NCBI RefSeq assembly: GCF_001039355.2
Contig: NW_019775398.1
Coordinates: forward strand, 1-64,000
From: Lingula anatina
Lineage: Eukaryota > Brachiopoda > Lingulata > Lingulida > Lingulidae
Direction: 5' to 3'
DNA: 64,000 bases
Made by a program: the position numbers and the translations under genes. Shown piece by piece: positions 38,191 through 51,501 of the stretch; position 1 is the stretch's first letter, and every line of letters starts with the position of its first letter. The notes under the pieces were generated by a model. It saw only the letters and a list, made by a program, of their open reading frames with translations. It did no database searches and was not told where the DNA came from.

Positions 38191-38979
38191 GATCATCTGG
38201 GGGCTCGGTCTGATGTGTCGCTTGTTGTTGATAGAGTGCCAAATGACATCAGAGGCGTTTTGATCCAGGCACGCTGAAACGCCATTATTCATTTGAGCTG
38301 GTTGTTAAACAAACCCAGCATTGGCTCTGTTTCAAAAGACTTGAAATATCAACCCGCAAAAAGACTACCAATTTAAAGCGTTCATCCAAACACCTTACTT
38401 ACCTTGCTTGTTTTTCGTTTACTATCATGTCTGCATGTTTTACCCAATAATGAAGAAAAATCTACATGTACCTACTATGAAAATAAATTCGGTTTAGAAA
38501 GGAAAATCTTTTTACAGCAACAAAGCATATGTTTTGCTTGGTCTAATCAACAAAAACACAAAATGGCAAACGTTCAAAATTCGATATCCTCAGATCTCGT
38601 ACTTATAAGAGGATTTCTTTTCCGATTGAAACACTACGGAAGCAGCTTTGAAATGAAAGGGCAATGGAAGAAAGTAGATGAGCTTAGATACAGAGGTTAA
38701 CTAATGTTTCACCCTTGACTGTAAATAAAGAAGAGAGAGCTCCCAGACGTCCGATAAGCGATGAAATAAATTAACTGGAGTTCTTGGTACAAAAAGGTCA
38801 TCTTGTTTAATTTACCTTTTTTTATAAGCGACGTGATAAATTTCACTCCTACACCTAACGATAAAGCTTGCTAGGCAAGTGAGGTTGTGTATGTCAAATA
38901 ATAAAGCAGGGGATGCGCTTAGACTTAATGCAGTGCCATTGCTTTATAGCTAAGAGAGTAAAGGTCTGTTTAACAGTCA

Positions 38980-39034
<55 letters not shown>
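38980..39034. repeat. (ATT)n microsatellite
   Basis: About eighteen uninterrupted ATT units. Confidence 0.95.
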
Positions 39035-39037
<3 letters not shown>

Positions 39038-39796
39038 TCAGCTGAAATTTGATTAATTAGATTAACCTAAAAAATTAATTAAAGTCACGCAGTACTTGAT
39101 GGACCTTTATAGAGTAAAATAATAATTTACTTGATAATTTCGACAAGTTCAATTTATCAGTATACTGCATATGTAAAATCAATCCAAAATTGTTCAGAAG
39201 ATATTATCTAGAAACCCGTTCCTGAGTTCTTAAATTTCTAGTTTTACCGTCAAGAGTGAAATTTACCAGTCCCCGTACACATTTAGATACTGGTATGGTG
39301 TCTAAAAAATTAAAAACACACGAGGAGTGTATAGATTGTAACTTGGTAAAAAATATCTTTGATTGGCGATAAAGGGAAAGTGGTAACTTTCACGCCAATG
39401 TATTTTCGCTATATAAATATCTAAGTCTCATGCGTGCGTGCATTAATATTTTGTCAACTTCTGGTACACGCCGAGTCACGACTACGGAACTGAGACTCCA
39501 ATGACTGTTCTGGTTATTCCTAAAACAAGAATTTCATCCATATAACACCCCATCTGCATTTCTAACTGACCGTTCGTAAACCCCAAGTCTGCTATGCTAT
39601 TATACGGAATCCTTATGACCTGGGAAGTTGCAAAAGGTCTTAATCGGAAAACCTGCGGCAAGGCATGTCCATAAAAGGTCTGTCAATCAGCTTTAAAGAG
39701 GAACTAAAGCCACCAAAACGTAATTATGATTTCCAATAGCTTTGGTGGCATCACCGGACGATTTAGGTGGCTTCTTTCACACTATGCATGTTTGAG

Positions 39797-39798
<2 letters not shown>

Positions 39799-39855
<57 letters not shown>

Positions 39856-39883
39856 TGATGATGATGATGATGGTGATGATGAA
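39799..39883. repeat. (AAT)n-(GAT)n compound microsatellite
   Basis: About eighteen AAT units followed directly by about ten GAT units. Long open frames here (poly-Asn, poly-Ile, poly-Ser) are by-products of the repeat. Confidence 0.95.
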
Positions 39884-41224
39884 GTGTTTTGGAAAAATGT
39901 GCTCCGCATTGGCGTCAGCGCTGTACATATATGGTATAGAAATAGAAGTGGAATGAGTTTCCAATAGATTCCACAAATCGGCGCGAAGCTGGACACCGAA
40001 GGACCACAACTTTCACACGCATGCATACATACGAAGAGGGTTAATGGCCTTTTGAAAGAGACAAGTGGCAAGTTATAATCAATAATCCTCACCATGGGAG
40101 AGGCTAAATTGTTTTGGAACCACCAGTTCATCAAAATGAGGTGATAATATTACTGCACAATTCATGAGAACACAGTGAACATATGTCTCGCAGCTGTGGT
40201 GGTTCAACGCACTCTTGATGCAGCCACTGCAAAAAGGTCCAAAATGTATTTAAGCGTATTGAAATAAATGAATATCATAATCTTATATGCATATTATATA
40301 TGAGTTAATGTTTTTTCCACTCCATCCTAAAGGAGACATTGGCCAAAATCCCTGCTGTAATTTGGTATAGATATTTATACTGGCATATATCAACAAATTG
40401 CAGCGTTTAGAAGCACAACTTCTTAGGTAGCTAGTTTACCGCAAAACGCAATTATTCTTATTTGTCATCTATTTTTGGAATATTTCTTTGGATATATGAT
40501 TTGTTCTAAATACCACTCAGACACGGCAACCAACGAGTGACACTACCTGTGCAGTTTACAAAGACAGTACCACTGTTCGTAATACCACAGTTCAGAGTAC
40601 CACATTTATGTTTTTCAGATGGCGACGGCGATTGCATTTTCCCTGGAATCACCAAGATTCTAAAAAGCCATTTAGTGGGTTATAGTAGTTTATCGTATCA
40701 TGATTTGTTGAGTGACCAAACTTAAGTCATTTTATTCTTTATTTCATTTCATTTATCTATTGTGAAAAGGGGGTGCTGCTGCTATTACAACAATTTGTAG
40801 TGGGCATTTTGCAATTAAAGGCAAAGAACACAGGAAAAGGATGCCCTTCACTTGCATTCGGTCCCACACCGAACCTCCTCGTTCTTGCATGAGAAAAGCT
40901 TGTTGTTATTTCATCGTTATCGAACATCATAGTCATTGCATAAATTTGTCGTATTTTCATATATTATTAAATGTTGGGTCACTGGAAGCCACTGAATAGT
41001 CGGCTGCCGTAGATTGGAAACCGTGGAACGGTTTGAACATGTATTACCCTAAGACTTCAGCAGCATAAAGATATATTAATACACAGACATAAACCATAGA
41101 GCACTGAAAGAATGCAGAGCCTCTCCATAGGAAAATGAAAATGATAATAAAATTAGATTTAAATAATATGGCGACCCACTAAAAATTTTGGCGTATGTGT
41201 TAGTCCGCTGTTCTGGATACGCTG

Positions 41225-41390
41225 CATTCAGAACAGTGGACTAACTAGTCCGCGGGTTAAATATGGCAACCCACTTAAAGCTTGTGGTTTAATCCGCTTA
41301 TAGACACTGAAAAGATTCCACGTGGGAAAGTATTCGAGTCGGTTTGCCATATTTGACCCTCGGACTAATTAGTCCACCGTTCTGAATGCG
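41225..41390. mobile_element. Family-2 inverted-repeat element (best-preserved copy)
   Basis: The left end CATTCAGAACAGTGGACTAA and right end TTAGTCCACCGTTCTGAATG are inverse repeats, continuing inward as GGGTTAAATATGGCAA and TTGCCATATTTGACCC. The element is 166 bp with TAGACACTGAAAAGATTCC in the centre. A partial right end (CCACTAAAAATTTTGGCG to CTGTTCTGGATACG) lies just upstream at about 41175-41217. Confidence 0.75.
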
Positions 41391-44300
41391 GCCACAGTTT
41401 AGTCAAAATTAAGGTGCTAGATCTGTTTTACAAATAGAAATGAATTATGTTTTATGCTGATGGTTATTTGGTTTTGGTGAGATACTGCTGATTTATCCTC
41501 GATAAAAGTAGACCAAAACTACAACCTTTCAGCACCCAGCTTTTTTAATAGCCAGTAAAAATGTAACAGAAGCTATTGTTTGTTTTATCCGCTAGCTATA
41601 ATTTACAAGTCTTACTTGTTTCGAAATGTCTATTACCAGGTATCGCTTCTGGGAATCTAACCTTTGGTGAGATCCTTCAATTAAACCCTTGTCTTACATC
41701 AGGAGCACGGTTTCTGAGAATTCGAAGCAGGGAAATAATTACCTCGTGCACGTATATTATATTTCCCACCAATTTTTAGTGAGTGAACAAAAAGCAGCTG
41801 TATTAATCGTAAGACAGCGAAGGGACACTGTTAATTAAAGTAAAGGAGATTGGAATCCTGTTGATTGTCTATCAGATTAAAAGATAAACACGCCTCCTCT
41901 TGTTTTTAACGCACTCATATACTACCAGCTTTTCTGTTTTTCTGTATTCTACTCAATGCCAGGAGAAGGGGTGGTAATCTGTTAATCTGATTACATTCGG
42001 CAAGAGTCCCTGCAGAGATAGTGCACTCAAGCTGATATACGCTAGGTTCATCGTTCATCGTGAACGCTCCCCAAGTCGATGACAGTAATGGTCTATATCC
42101 CATCAAGCACTGCGCTGAAGCCACCTTATACTGGGATCCATTTCTCAAATGAACATTAGCCAATAGGCCCTCCATATTCTAAATGCATAGACTAAATTTT
42201 TAGTCTAATTTGATCCAATATAAATCAGTATTAGTAGTAAAATTATACGAAGCAATGTCTGTTTTAAAACTGGGAAGATGCGACAATGTATTTCAGGTTA
42301 AACATAATTTATGAAGACCGTTGAAAAAATAAGACCAAATAATTGATCCAAAAAGTACGAGCAATGTTCAAGGTAAAAGATGTCTTTGAAACCAGCCTAT
42401 GTTTCATACCAACAGCGCTGCCCCAAAGGTTTTCTCCCTAATCACAAAAATAACGCCCCATAGCTTTTCCTGATTGCTTCCAGTAATCAAGTCATAACGT
42501 CATTAACCTACCGAGGTACCGTATTTGAAGTGTGCATGCCGTCATACGTCAGTGAATGGGACATTAGGGTTATATTGGTGCCAGTGTAATAGCATTTTTA
42601 AATTTTTAATATTGAAAAATATATACATTTACAGGGTGTATCAAAATATCAGTTTTATATCACAACATTCTTTTGTACCAAATGTGTGCTTATCAGATAT
42701 TTCTCTCTTCCCGCAGTAATCTACATACAGCTGATGGCAGTGGAAGATGATTTGCTGTGTCAGCCATGTATTCGCCAAAAGCTTTAAGTTCTTTGCCTAA
42801 GCTGAGACTGCTAAAATCGGATATTTGATTATACAAGATCGACTCCGCGATCTTTTTTTTATAAATGGGCTGTAGGTCAGATATCCTAATTATTTTTTCA
42901 TTTATTTATTTATTTATTTATTTATTTATTATATCTGTAGATTAACACCTCCACATGGTCATTTTGTTAGAATTACTTTTGTTTAGTATCCACATTCAGA
43001 GTTCGAACTGATTTCGTTTAAAAAAACGAGTCTATATTTTCAACAAGGATTCATTTTAAGAGGCTAAGTCTGTACAAGTGTACCATTACCAAGGATAGGG
43101 AATGCGTTATATAACAAGCAGACAGAAAGTTAAAGGGAGCTATGACATTAATATAGTGCAGCAAGAATGCTGAAACTGATTAAACAAGTCAAACGACCCT
43201 TAAATCGTTGATTTTGAACATCTTTTCCCTTGTGAATAATTTGGATAGAAAGCCTTAGCCAGTTAACAAATAATCATTATTGCGAAATTCGTGAGTACTC
43301 CGAGTATTTGCCAGACTTCAATAAATCCTTCAGTGTCTTTTTTCCTTGTTCTCTTTTTAAAGTACTGCTACTAGAGAACTTGTACAAACAACGCCCAAAG
43401 GGGTTACGTTAATGTGGTATCAATACCTTAGATTTAAATAGGTAATAACAAGATTCATGGCAACCTCGGATGAGGAAGTAAAGGCGTTTCTAGGAATTCC
43501 AATTACACGTCTACTCTTTATTCGTATTGCTTTTAGTTATCAGATTCATGTTTTTCAGTGTTTCCAGTGTTTCCAGAGATTCTTGGTCTACTTTAGATTA
43601 ACGTGTAATACCTGCACATGATAAATGACCCTATATGGAATGACTTTTTTTACCGATGAAAGGGGATCGTATTAGTTCAGTTATACAACATTTCAATGTT
43701 TAAGTTCATGTCAAAAAAGCTCACTCAGCACATCCTATCTGGGGTTTCATTTTTTTCTCTTTTCTCAGAATTAAGACACGTCAAATAACGGCCATCTTAT
43801 TCAACACGGTTAGACTTCTTCTTGGCAACTTTCCTTGGCAGGTGAATCAAATGAACAAGTGGGTTAGTACATTTCCATTCGTGTAATCTAGGCGTTTTTA
43901 TCGGGAAGTTTTGCACTGGTTCATCTATCTTAAAATATATGTACTAGATTAAAACAAGTCATGAATAATTAAAATGTAAACAAATCGTTATCATTCATTT
44001 TGCCGATTTGAAGGAAATACCTGCAATTTTTAAGAGAGACGAGAACAGATCGGTCTATTTTGCTTTAAACACTTTTTGTCATATTCATCACAACTACACA
44101 GCGGCTATTGTGATTTCTTACTCACACATTTATTCTCATATTTTACCTAGAACGCATGCATATTGAGTTCTAGATTATTCAGATTAAATGAATGCAATAT
44201 GGACTAAATGCAGGTTCCAAGAAATCTCCTTCAAACTAACAAAGACTGATTTTGCTGTTACCATACTTTCTCTGTCAAATTTCACTGTCTGAAAAGGTTT

Positions 44301-44893
44301 ACCGGTCACATAAACACTGCCATCACATCAGCATCTGCAACGGCGCATCGGTTCATAAAGTTCTATCAATGGTGTTATACTTTTCAGTTATCACTCTTTA
44401 ATGTGCTTTTGTAGTCCTCGATAATTTTTTTATCATTAAGCTTATTTAAGCATAATTCTTCTCATTGTGTTCGAGTTTCCAAGTGCGTGTATCATACATA
44501 CTAAAACTTCGTGTCGTCCTTCACTCATGCTCAAAGGCTTTACTTCATTAAGTTTCAAAAAGTTGGATCGAGGCAAACGCAACCATTTTTCCATCCATGT
44601 GTCTTGCGCGTTATATATGTGTACGGTTCTTGTTATTTTGAAAGAACAAAATCGCTGCCACCAACAAAACAGGGTTCTGTTTTGTAAATCTTTATTTCTA
44701 AGAATAATTCTCAAGTCAAATGTACATGTTTCTGTATCTCTTACTAAACACTGCCTCTGGTTATCTTGCTGTAATGCTGTACTTCTAACTTAAACAACTA
44801 CTCCAACAACTCAACTACAATAAACTAACTGAATCTATATTTAGTAGCCCAATATCAAAATGTCGAAAATAATTGAAAGGATGGATATCATCA

Positions 44894-44999
44894 TTTACAT
44901 CGTAATTGAGTTTACCGCGCCGTCATTGGGTTTGTCATACATAAAAAAATCCAGTCACATCGTAATTGAGTTTATCACACCGTCATTGAGGCTGACATG
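44894..44999. repeat. Tandem duplication, two units of about 50 bp
   Basis: Both units carry ACATCGTAATTGAGTTTA followed by CCGTCATTG and a TGACAT/TGTCAT end. They differ at several bases. Confidence 0.8.
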
Positions 45000-45046
45000 C
45001 ATACATGCTTAGTGTGCCAGCGCCTGTATCCTGCATTCAACTATCA

Positions 45047-45262
45047 CCCCATTTCCATAGATTAGATCGATCGACCTACTTTAGATCGACCTAACTCCCT
45101 GGGGGTTCACGCTAAATAGCTGTCAGCCGGGCGGACACGAAAGTTAATTACCCCCTTACAGCTTGTAGTAGGCGGGACGGACATTTAAGTCGGATTATCT
45201 GAAAGTAATCTAGTGAGACTCCCCGCGGGGATAGATCGATCTAAAATCTATGGGAATAGAGC
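45047..45262. mobile_element. Family-3 inverted-repeat element, copy 2
   Basis: The left end CCCCATTTCCATAGATTAGA and right end TCTAAAATCTATGGGAATAG form an inverted repeat. The core segments TTAATTACCCCCTTACAGCT and GTAGTAGGCGGGACGG are shared with 11821-12029 and 46371-46587. Confidence 0.75.
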
Positions 45263-45310
45263 CTATCAGTAGCCCTAGGTGATTTTACACGTTATTGCAT
45301 ATGTTCCAAA

Positions 45311-45781
45311 CGAGCCCCAGTTAACACACAAGGACGGGTCCCGTTTGTGGCCGATATGAGCTGTGGGATCCCAGATGCATTTGTCCATGAGCTCCATGGG
45401 ACAATGCGGGTCCCTTGTGGGCAAACCCAGATGGGCTAAAATAAGGGTCCCATATAGGACCGATATGGTCCAACGTAGGCTAATGCATCTTTTTTTATTT
45501 TGCTGGTACAAGGTAACCTTTTATCCAACCAATCTAATATAATAATAAACTCCAGTTTAGTCCAAATGGGCTTAAACATAACCAATAAATAGTTCTCGAA
45601 AACAGACGCCAGCAGTCGCCACGTTCACCAGTACACAGTGCATTGATCACCCATGAAACCAGGCCCATGTGGGGGCCCATCAGGGACCCAGATAAGATCA
45701 AGGAGTTTAACCTCTGCCCAGATCTGCCCAATAAGACCACCACCTACCCATCTGGGCCCCAGATTAGTGTGCTGACTTGGG
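45311..45781. mobile_element. GGGACC/CCCATG-rich inverted-repeat element
   Basis: An element of about 470 bp whose ends are loosely inverse (CCCCAGTTAACACAC on the left, GTGTGCTGACTTGGG on the right). The interior is packed with degenerate GGGTCCC, GGGCCC, CCCATGTGGG and CCCAGATGGG words. It is non-coding. Related words also occur at about 25905-25985. Confidence 0.5.
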
Positions 45782-46370
45782 TGTTATCTGGACGGTAATG
45801 TAGTGGTCTTATGCAAAACATGAGACGTCTCAGCATACTACAGTGTAGACCCAGTTTCATCAACACTGGATGGTACTATCCTATGAAAAACAATGTCCAG
45901 TGGGATAAAATCGCTATCTTCTGGACAATTATTCTTACAATTAAGGTCATTTAAATCTCTAGATAGCAATTGGTAACATGAATATGTATCTAGTGTTTGT
46001 CCAACTTTTGTTTTATTCACTTGATAGCTGTCCAGAGGATAACATTACAATTTCGTTCAATGGAAAGTGTTGTAGGATATCGCTATCCAGTGTTGATGAA
46101 TTTGGGCCCTGTTGAATGTATTCACCATTTAGCAGTCACTGAAATCACACGGTCAGGTCACGCCAGCTCTGTACATATTACTTCTAAAATTATACCCGAT
46201 CAATCATAAGTGAGCAGCTAGCAAGCTGTCTTGGGTTTTTCAATTTCGGTTCTATTGCTTACCCACGTAAACAGTAATTATAAGAATTCACTGGTGGATT
46301 CGGGATTTCGCTTAGATGGTGAGATGACACAAGGATGAAAATTTGTCAGTGCGTACGGCACCTTCACTAT

Positions 46371-46587
46371 GGGTGTATTCCCAGAGATTTAGATCGATCT
46401 AGAGATTTAGATTTAGATCGACCTAACTCCCTGGGTGTTGACGCAGTCAGCCGTGCGCGCACCATAGTTAATTACCCCCTTACAGCTTTTAGTAGGCGGG
46501 ACAGACGCTTAAGCCGGCTAAGCTGACAGTAATCTAGTGAGACTCCCCACAGGGATAGATCGATCTAAAATCTATGGAAATGGGGTC
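46371..46587. mobile_element. Family-3 inverted-repeat element, copy 3
   Basis: Shares the ATTACCCCCTTACAGCTTTT and GTAGGCGGGACAGACGCTTA core and the GGGATAGATCGATCTAAAAT right end with the other two copies. The left end carries a small internal duplication of AGATTTAGATCGA. It is about 1.1 kb from copy 2 in the same orientation. Confidence 0.75.
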
Positions 46588-49308
46588 TGTGATACATGCA
46601 TGAACGCCTAGGGATGTAAAATGGATTTTTTTCTGGCTTTGCTCATTTTATAAAGAGGGAGAATTAGTTTAATACTATTTCTAGGGAATTAAGCTGATAC
46701 TTAAGTAGTATGTCCCCGCTTTGATCTATCCTCCATATTCACTTCATTTCACTTGAATATTTGTTTTTAATTCTTCTCGTTATGTCCAGTTTACAAGTAA
46801 GAGTTCAAGTTCATCGCCACTCTTCCTTACTCAGAGCATGCAAATACTTTGTAGACATCCTTATTGCCCTATCCTATATATTTTTTTCAAATACATATTT
46901 ATAGACACATTGAAGCCCCAATAAAAATTTGATGGTACACTTTACGCTCTTCTTCAGCAGCTCTTCCACGCTTCATGTTATTATTTCATGTTGGTATCGC
47001 GCATTTAACTGTTAACGGACTTAAGCATCATATGCAGATCTGAGATTAAGAAGCAGGGATCACATACATTGGGCATGCCCCCCCCCCCTCGCCCTAGAAC
47101 CTCGAGGGGTGTCTTATTATAGAAAATAATGATAAATAATACAAAACAACGATCGGAACAAGACAAAATTAAACAAGTTTCCGTCCCTGTGCCTTGCATG
47201 CTGTTGTGGTGACATACAATACCCAACTGGAATCTTTCAGACTCCTCCCCATGCACTCCCACACTACCCCCCCCCCCCCCCTTAACAAAATCCGGGATAC
47301 GCTAATCGTCCAAGGTGAATCATAATGTATTTATACCGCTGGAAAGCTGAGAATATTGGGAGAACAGTTTAATTAGCTCTGTATGTATAAATTCAAATTA
47401 TTGTTTTTCTTTTTATCAATGATGATGATGGTGACTGACAGTCACAGAAATATTGGAGGTAATACCCACATATTTTACAAGCTCTTGATAAAAAGAAAAA
47501 CAATGATTTGAGAATATTGGGTTTATTTGTGACTACGGGATTGATAAGTTAGTGTCTTAGCCTATATAGTTTGTTTTACATATACCAGTATGTCTCTCTC
47601 TTGGACAAATAATATTATTATAAACTAAAATCTGCCATTATCTCAACACAATGAAAAACGGAGACAGAATGTTAAAATCCGCACTAGACCCTAACTCCAC
47701 ATCCAGCCTTAAAAGCTTACCTTTTACATGTAAAAACTATAGTAGAAGAAAATGACTCGATGCTCTTTATCACGACATGCAAAACCGAATATTTGTCCTT
47801 CCTATTGTTAATTTTACTTGTTTAGTTATTCAGTCGTGATGGACAGATCCAAGGGAAACGTTCAAATACATAACAAGAATGATAAAAGGTATTTTCTTAA
47901 TTTCGTTTGAATCACCAACGTTTGTTTGTGCGCGTGTGAGCATTCGTGTGTTTTCCGTGTATAAATGTATTTGCGTGTCCTGTGAATGTGCTGTGTTCGT
48001 ACGTGTGCTGTGTATGTACGTTTATGTTTGCTGTGTGTTTGTTAGTTCTGTGTGTGTGTGCGTGCACGTGTGTGCGCACGTGCTGTATAATGCAATTTAT
48101 CCGACCTTTCACCGGCAGAGGGTTGTCGCACACATTCGTAAATTTTGATTGTTGGTCATGTTCGCAAGCTCTCCTACTGCAATTCACAAATCTTGTAGGA
48201 AAGTTATGAAAAAGAGTGGCATGTTTTACACAGTTTTGAATATAGTGAAAAGGATTTATAAGCGAAAAAATCAATAATTTCGTACTGCTACTGCGTCTAG
48301 GCTTTTTTAAAATTGTGTGAAAAATAACAATACTTTCAGATAAGCATTAGTATTTGACCTTCAATTTGAATATGATAGATATTTGTAATTTTTGTTGATA
48401 TCATTAAATTTATAGTAAAGGCAGTTTTATGCTATAAAATTTAAACTTTTGACCTCCACCAATGAAAATTTTAACACTGGGGCTGAAGTAGTGACATGAA
48501 GTAGTGCCCTGATATTAAAAAATAAATCGAAAAAATGTTAACATTATTTTTTGTTATTGAGATCGTCTTGTACAAAAGATGTCCATCTAGAAGCTAGCAT
48601 CTGTAGATTTAAGTCTACTGCAATTTATGCCTCATCCCCTTGTGTTTCAACGTCTAGTGGAGACTCACATCTATGATGCTGATAAATGCTGATAAATTTC
48701 CTGTGATCTCTGAATCTCAGGGTCTGTCATAAGCCGAAGATAGAATATATATGGAACCGTTTCGTAGAGGAATTCCACACCGAGTTTCCTGAGGCCCATT
48801 TCACTGAATACAGCTATCTGGTCCCTAAGACCTGACCCCCCTTCGAATACTGGTCCCCTCTTGAAATTAGAATATTGACTAGCTGAATCATAGTTCTACA
48901 CCGTATAAAATGGCACCGTTCGCCCACTAAAATACCAAGATATTTCGGTGCCCGCTACCCCACGTCAAGTGGGGGGAGGGGGGGGAGGTTTAGCATCCGT
49001 GGACCCCCCTTCAAATAATCCTAGATCCGCCCCTGCCTAAGACCAATGTCTGTCAGTCTTGGCATGACTTCAGCTATGGTTTGGCGGATATCAGATCTCA
49101 TTTACCCCAACAATCCACTGCCTCCGAGACAGGTGAAGCATATCAGCAAATAAACAAGCTGCCTCACGTATCATTTATCAAGACCGATGACGGATGGTTA
49201 AGGCTCAGTGAGAAATAGACCTTAATTTTACAGAAACTGATTTTCATAAAAATTTAAGTAATTTTCACTCAATCACACAGGCACACCTTTTCAAAAACGA
49301 ACTATCAA

Positions 49309-49645
49309 GTAAGGGATAATAACTCTTCGTATGAGATCTATATTTCACAATAAAACATTGTAAACAACTCATAGAAATATGATATATTCTTTTTTACCAC
49401 AAAAACGGTAGTTATAACTATTATTTTGATATTTGAGCTTGTCATCGGACCACGTGACCTCCATTGATGGCTATACTCTGTTATAATATCTTAAGAGATT
49501 ATTACAAAAAAAAAAACTTTTAGAAAAAAAACGGGGACTAACTTCAATGTAGAAATTGATTCATTAACCATTGGTAAGTATTGGAAAATTGTTTACTCCA
49601 GGAAAATTCTTTTTTTGGCCAAAACGAAGAGTTATTATCCATTTT
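49309..49645 (-). mobile_element. Family-1 MITE, copy 3 (full length)
   Basis: An element of about 337 bp in reverse orientation relative to the copy at 53819-54154. It has AAGGGATAATAACTCTTCGT at one end and ACGAAGAGTTATTATCCATT at the other. The interior has GGACCACGTGACCTCC, the central ATCTTAAGAGATTATT palindrome and TACTCCAGGAAAATTC, all matching the family. Confidence 0.8.
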
Positions 49646-50093
49646 ATAAACTAAAAAGTTCTCAATTTCGTCTTTTCTCGCATTAAAATGTGCTATAGGC
49701 ACATTTGTTTACCTTAAAACTGCAGCTTCTGCAGTACAGAAGGAGGGAAGTTAAAGAACACTAAATGCACCGTATACTTCAGCAATGACATCAAAAGTCT
49801 AAATCCAATACTGATGACCTATTCAGAATATATCACTAGCGATCGAAATTATGATTGTGATGACGAAAACGGCAGGCAGTATATCTCATTTTTCAAATAT
49901 AATTGGGATTACAAAATAAGTGTATGAAACTTAATTCTTTCCAACAAATTGTTCATACTGCTTGAACAAGCATTGTTCCAAATGGGGTGCGTGCTGCTGA
50001 GCAAAATACAGTGGAAATCTGTCAGACGTAAAGATCTCAGGAATTACTTGGAAAATACTACACATCCTGCTCTTGTTAATTGACACGTTTTGT

Positions 50094-50339
50094 AAGGGGA
50101 GACTGAAGCTAGTTGGACCCCGGGGTAAGTTCGCCCCCCATCAAGTCTCTTTAATAAAGTTACTTTAAGATACTAAATTATTTCATTTGGACTCACTGCC
50201 GACACTTTCTCAGCACTATTGGATACGGTCACTTTACAAAATTATGTGATCATTTCTTTTCCCCACCGTTACTTTGTCATAAATTGATGGGGGGGGGATC
50301 AACTTACCCCGGGGTCTAACTAGCCCCGGTCTCCCCTAT
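50094..50339. mobile_element. Short inverted-repeat element (MITE-like), about 246 bp
   Basis: The left arm starts AGGGGAGACTGAAGCTAGTT and continues GGACCCCGGGGTAAGTT. The right arm is its inverse, AACTTACCCCGGGGTCTAAC then TAGCCCCGGTCTCCCCT. Arms are about 37 bp. The interior is AT-rich with no coding capacity. I recall similar CCCCGGGGT-ended sequences in other animal genomes, but this was not checked. Confidence 0.75.
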
Positions 50340-51501
50340 TGTATTGTATTGTATTGTAAATGAACAGTCACGCCCATAAGGCATATTTAGATACCAACTA
50401 TCTCTTACCGGTATCCATGGTCTTCCCAATAATTCACCAGTTTCTGTCTGGCAATTCTAGACAAATTCGCTTCTGTGATGGAAATTGAGTTATGTAGTAA
50501 TGTAATTCATAATGCTGAAATTAAAAGATTAAAGAATTTTAAATAACAGTTCACTAGGCCTATAATTCAGTTTTGCCATTTAAAGATATGACACACAGTG
50601 TAGCACTTAACCATCTGTTTAATTTCTTTGTGAATTATTTATTGTGATAATTGTTGTTGAAGTGTGATTCAAGATGCTTTCAATTCTTCAAAAATTGAAC
50701 ACGGAGTTGAAACATGTATTATTGTGATATTCACGATCTGGCCAAGGCACGTTTGTCGCTTTACCCACCGAATGTTTGGCCCTCACATATAGCATAAGAT
50801 ATCCTTCAGCGGAGGAACCTCCACAGAAAGGACTGCTCTCCCTATTCGCCGGGTAGGCACCCTTATGGGACCACAAACCGGTACAATTTCACCCCCCCCC
50901 CCCCCCCACATACACACACACCAGTAAATATCAATGAGCTCGCTCAGTGGCTCATCCAAGAAGAGTAATAAAGGCGTTATGAAGCTTGTGTGGTTTCAAA
51001 AGGTGGACACACAATATACTGAAAAGAAAGCTGTGAATTTAAATTTTGATCCCCTTTCCTTTATACGCTCTCTTGCATAATTAAAGGGCCTACTTGATAA
51101 CTAAGTCCAAACACAATGCACAAGAAATCTAGAAAGCGATTGTTGACAGTTATTTTTTTAAGTTTCAAGTAATTTAACAGTAAACGTAACTGCTTTTCTT
51201 AGTGTTTCCTAATTTCTTTTGAGCAGTGTATTTTAATAAAACACATTACGTGCAACGTGAGTCTCTACAAATATTAACTTGATACATCGTATTCTGCAGA
51301 AATATATATACGGAAATAGTTAATTACACAAAAAGTTGGAAGGAAACATTTTTGTCGCTTAAATTATCACACACGAGAACAACACGTTAATCACTAAGAT
51401 GCCTACATGGAGCCATGTAATAGGTTGTAATAGGCTTAGAGAATCAACCAATACAATGAATTCCTAATGTATAATCAGTCATGCCATACAGTGTATTACG
51501 G

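Larger units (their letters stand above)
35298..51501. other. Intergenic DNA between the RGK gene and the receptor gene
   Basis: No exon was recognised in about 16 kb. The first part should include the RGK 3' untranslated region. A possible AATAAA lies at about 37152, but it is far from the stop and uncertain. The rest holds two trinucleotide arrays, a family-2 element, a 45-bp-type tandem repeat, two family-3 elements, a GGGACC-rich inverted-repeat element, a family-1 MITE, a 246-bp MITE, and scattered G/C homopolymers (for example 50891-50908). At 42901-42929 there is a (TTTA)n run. Confidence 0.6.

Noticed and set aside
39726-40134. Long open frames with poly-Asn, poly-Ile, poly-Ser and poly-Leu
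   Set aside because: They are translations of the (AAT)n-(GAT)n microsatellite in different frames.
46335-46526. Open frame with RDLDRSRDLDLDR
   Set aside because: It lies inside a family-3 inverted-repeat element and reflects its GATCGATC/GATTTAGATC repeats.
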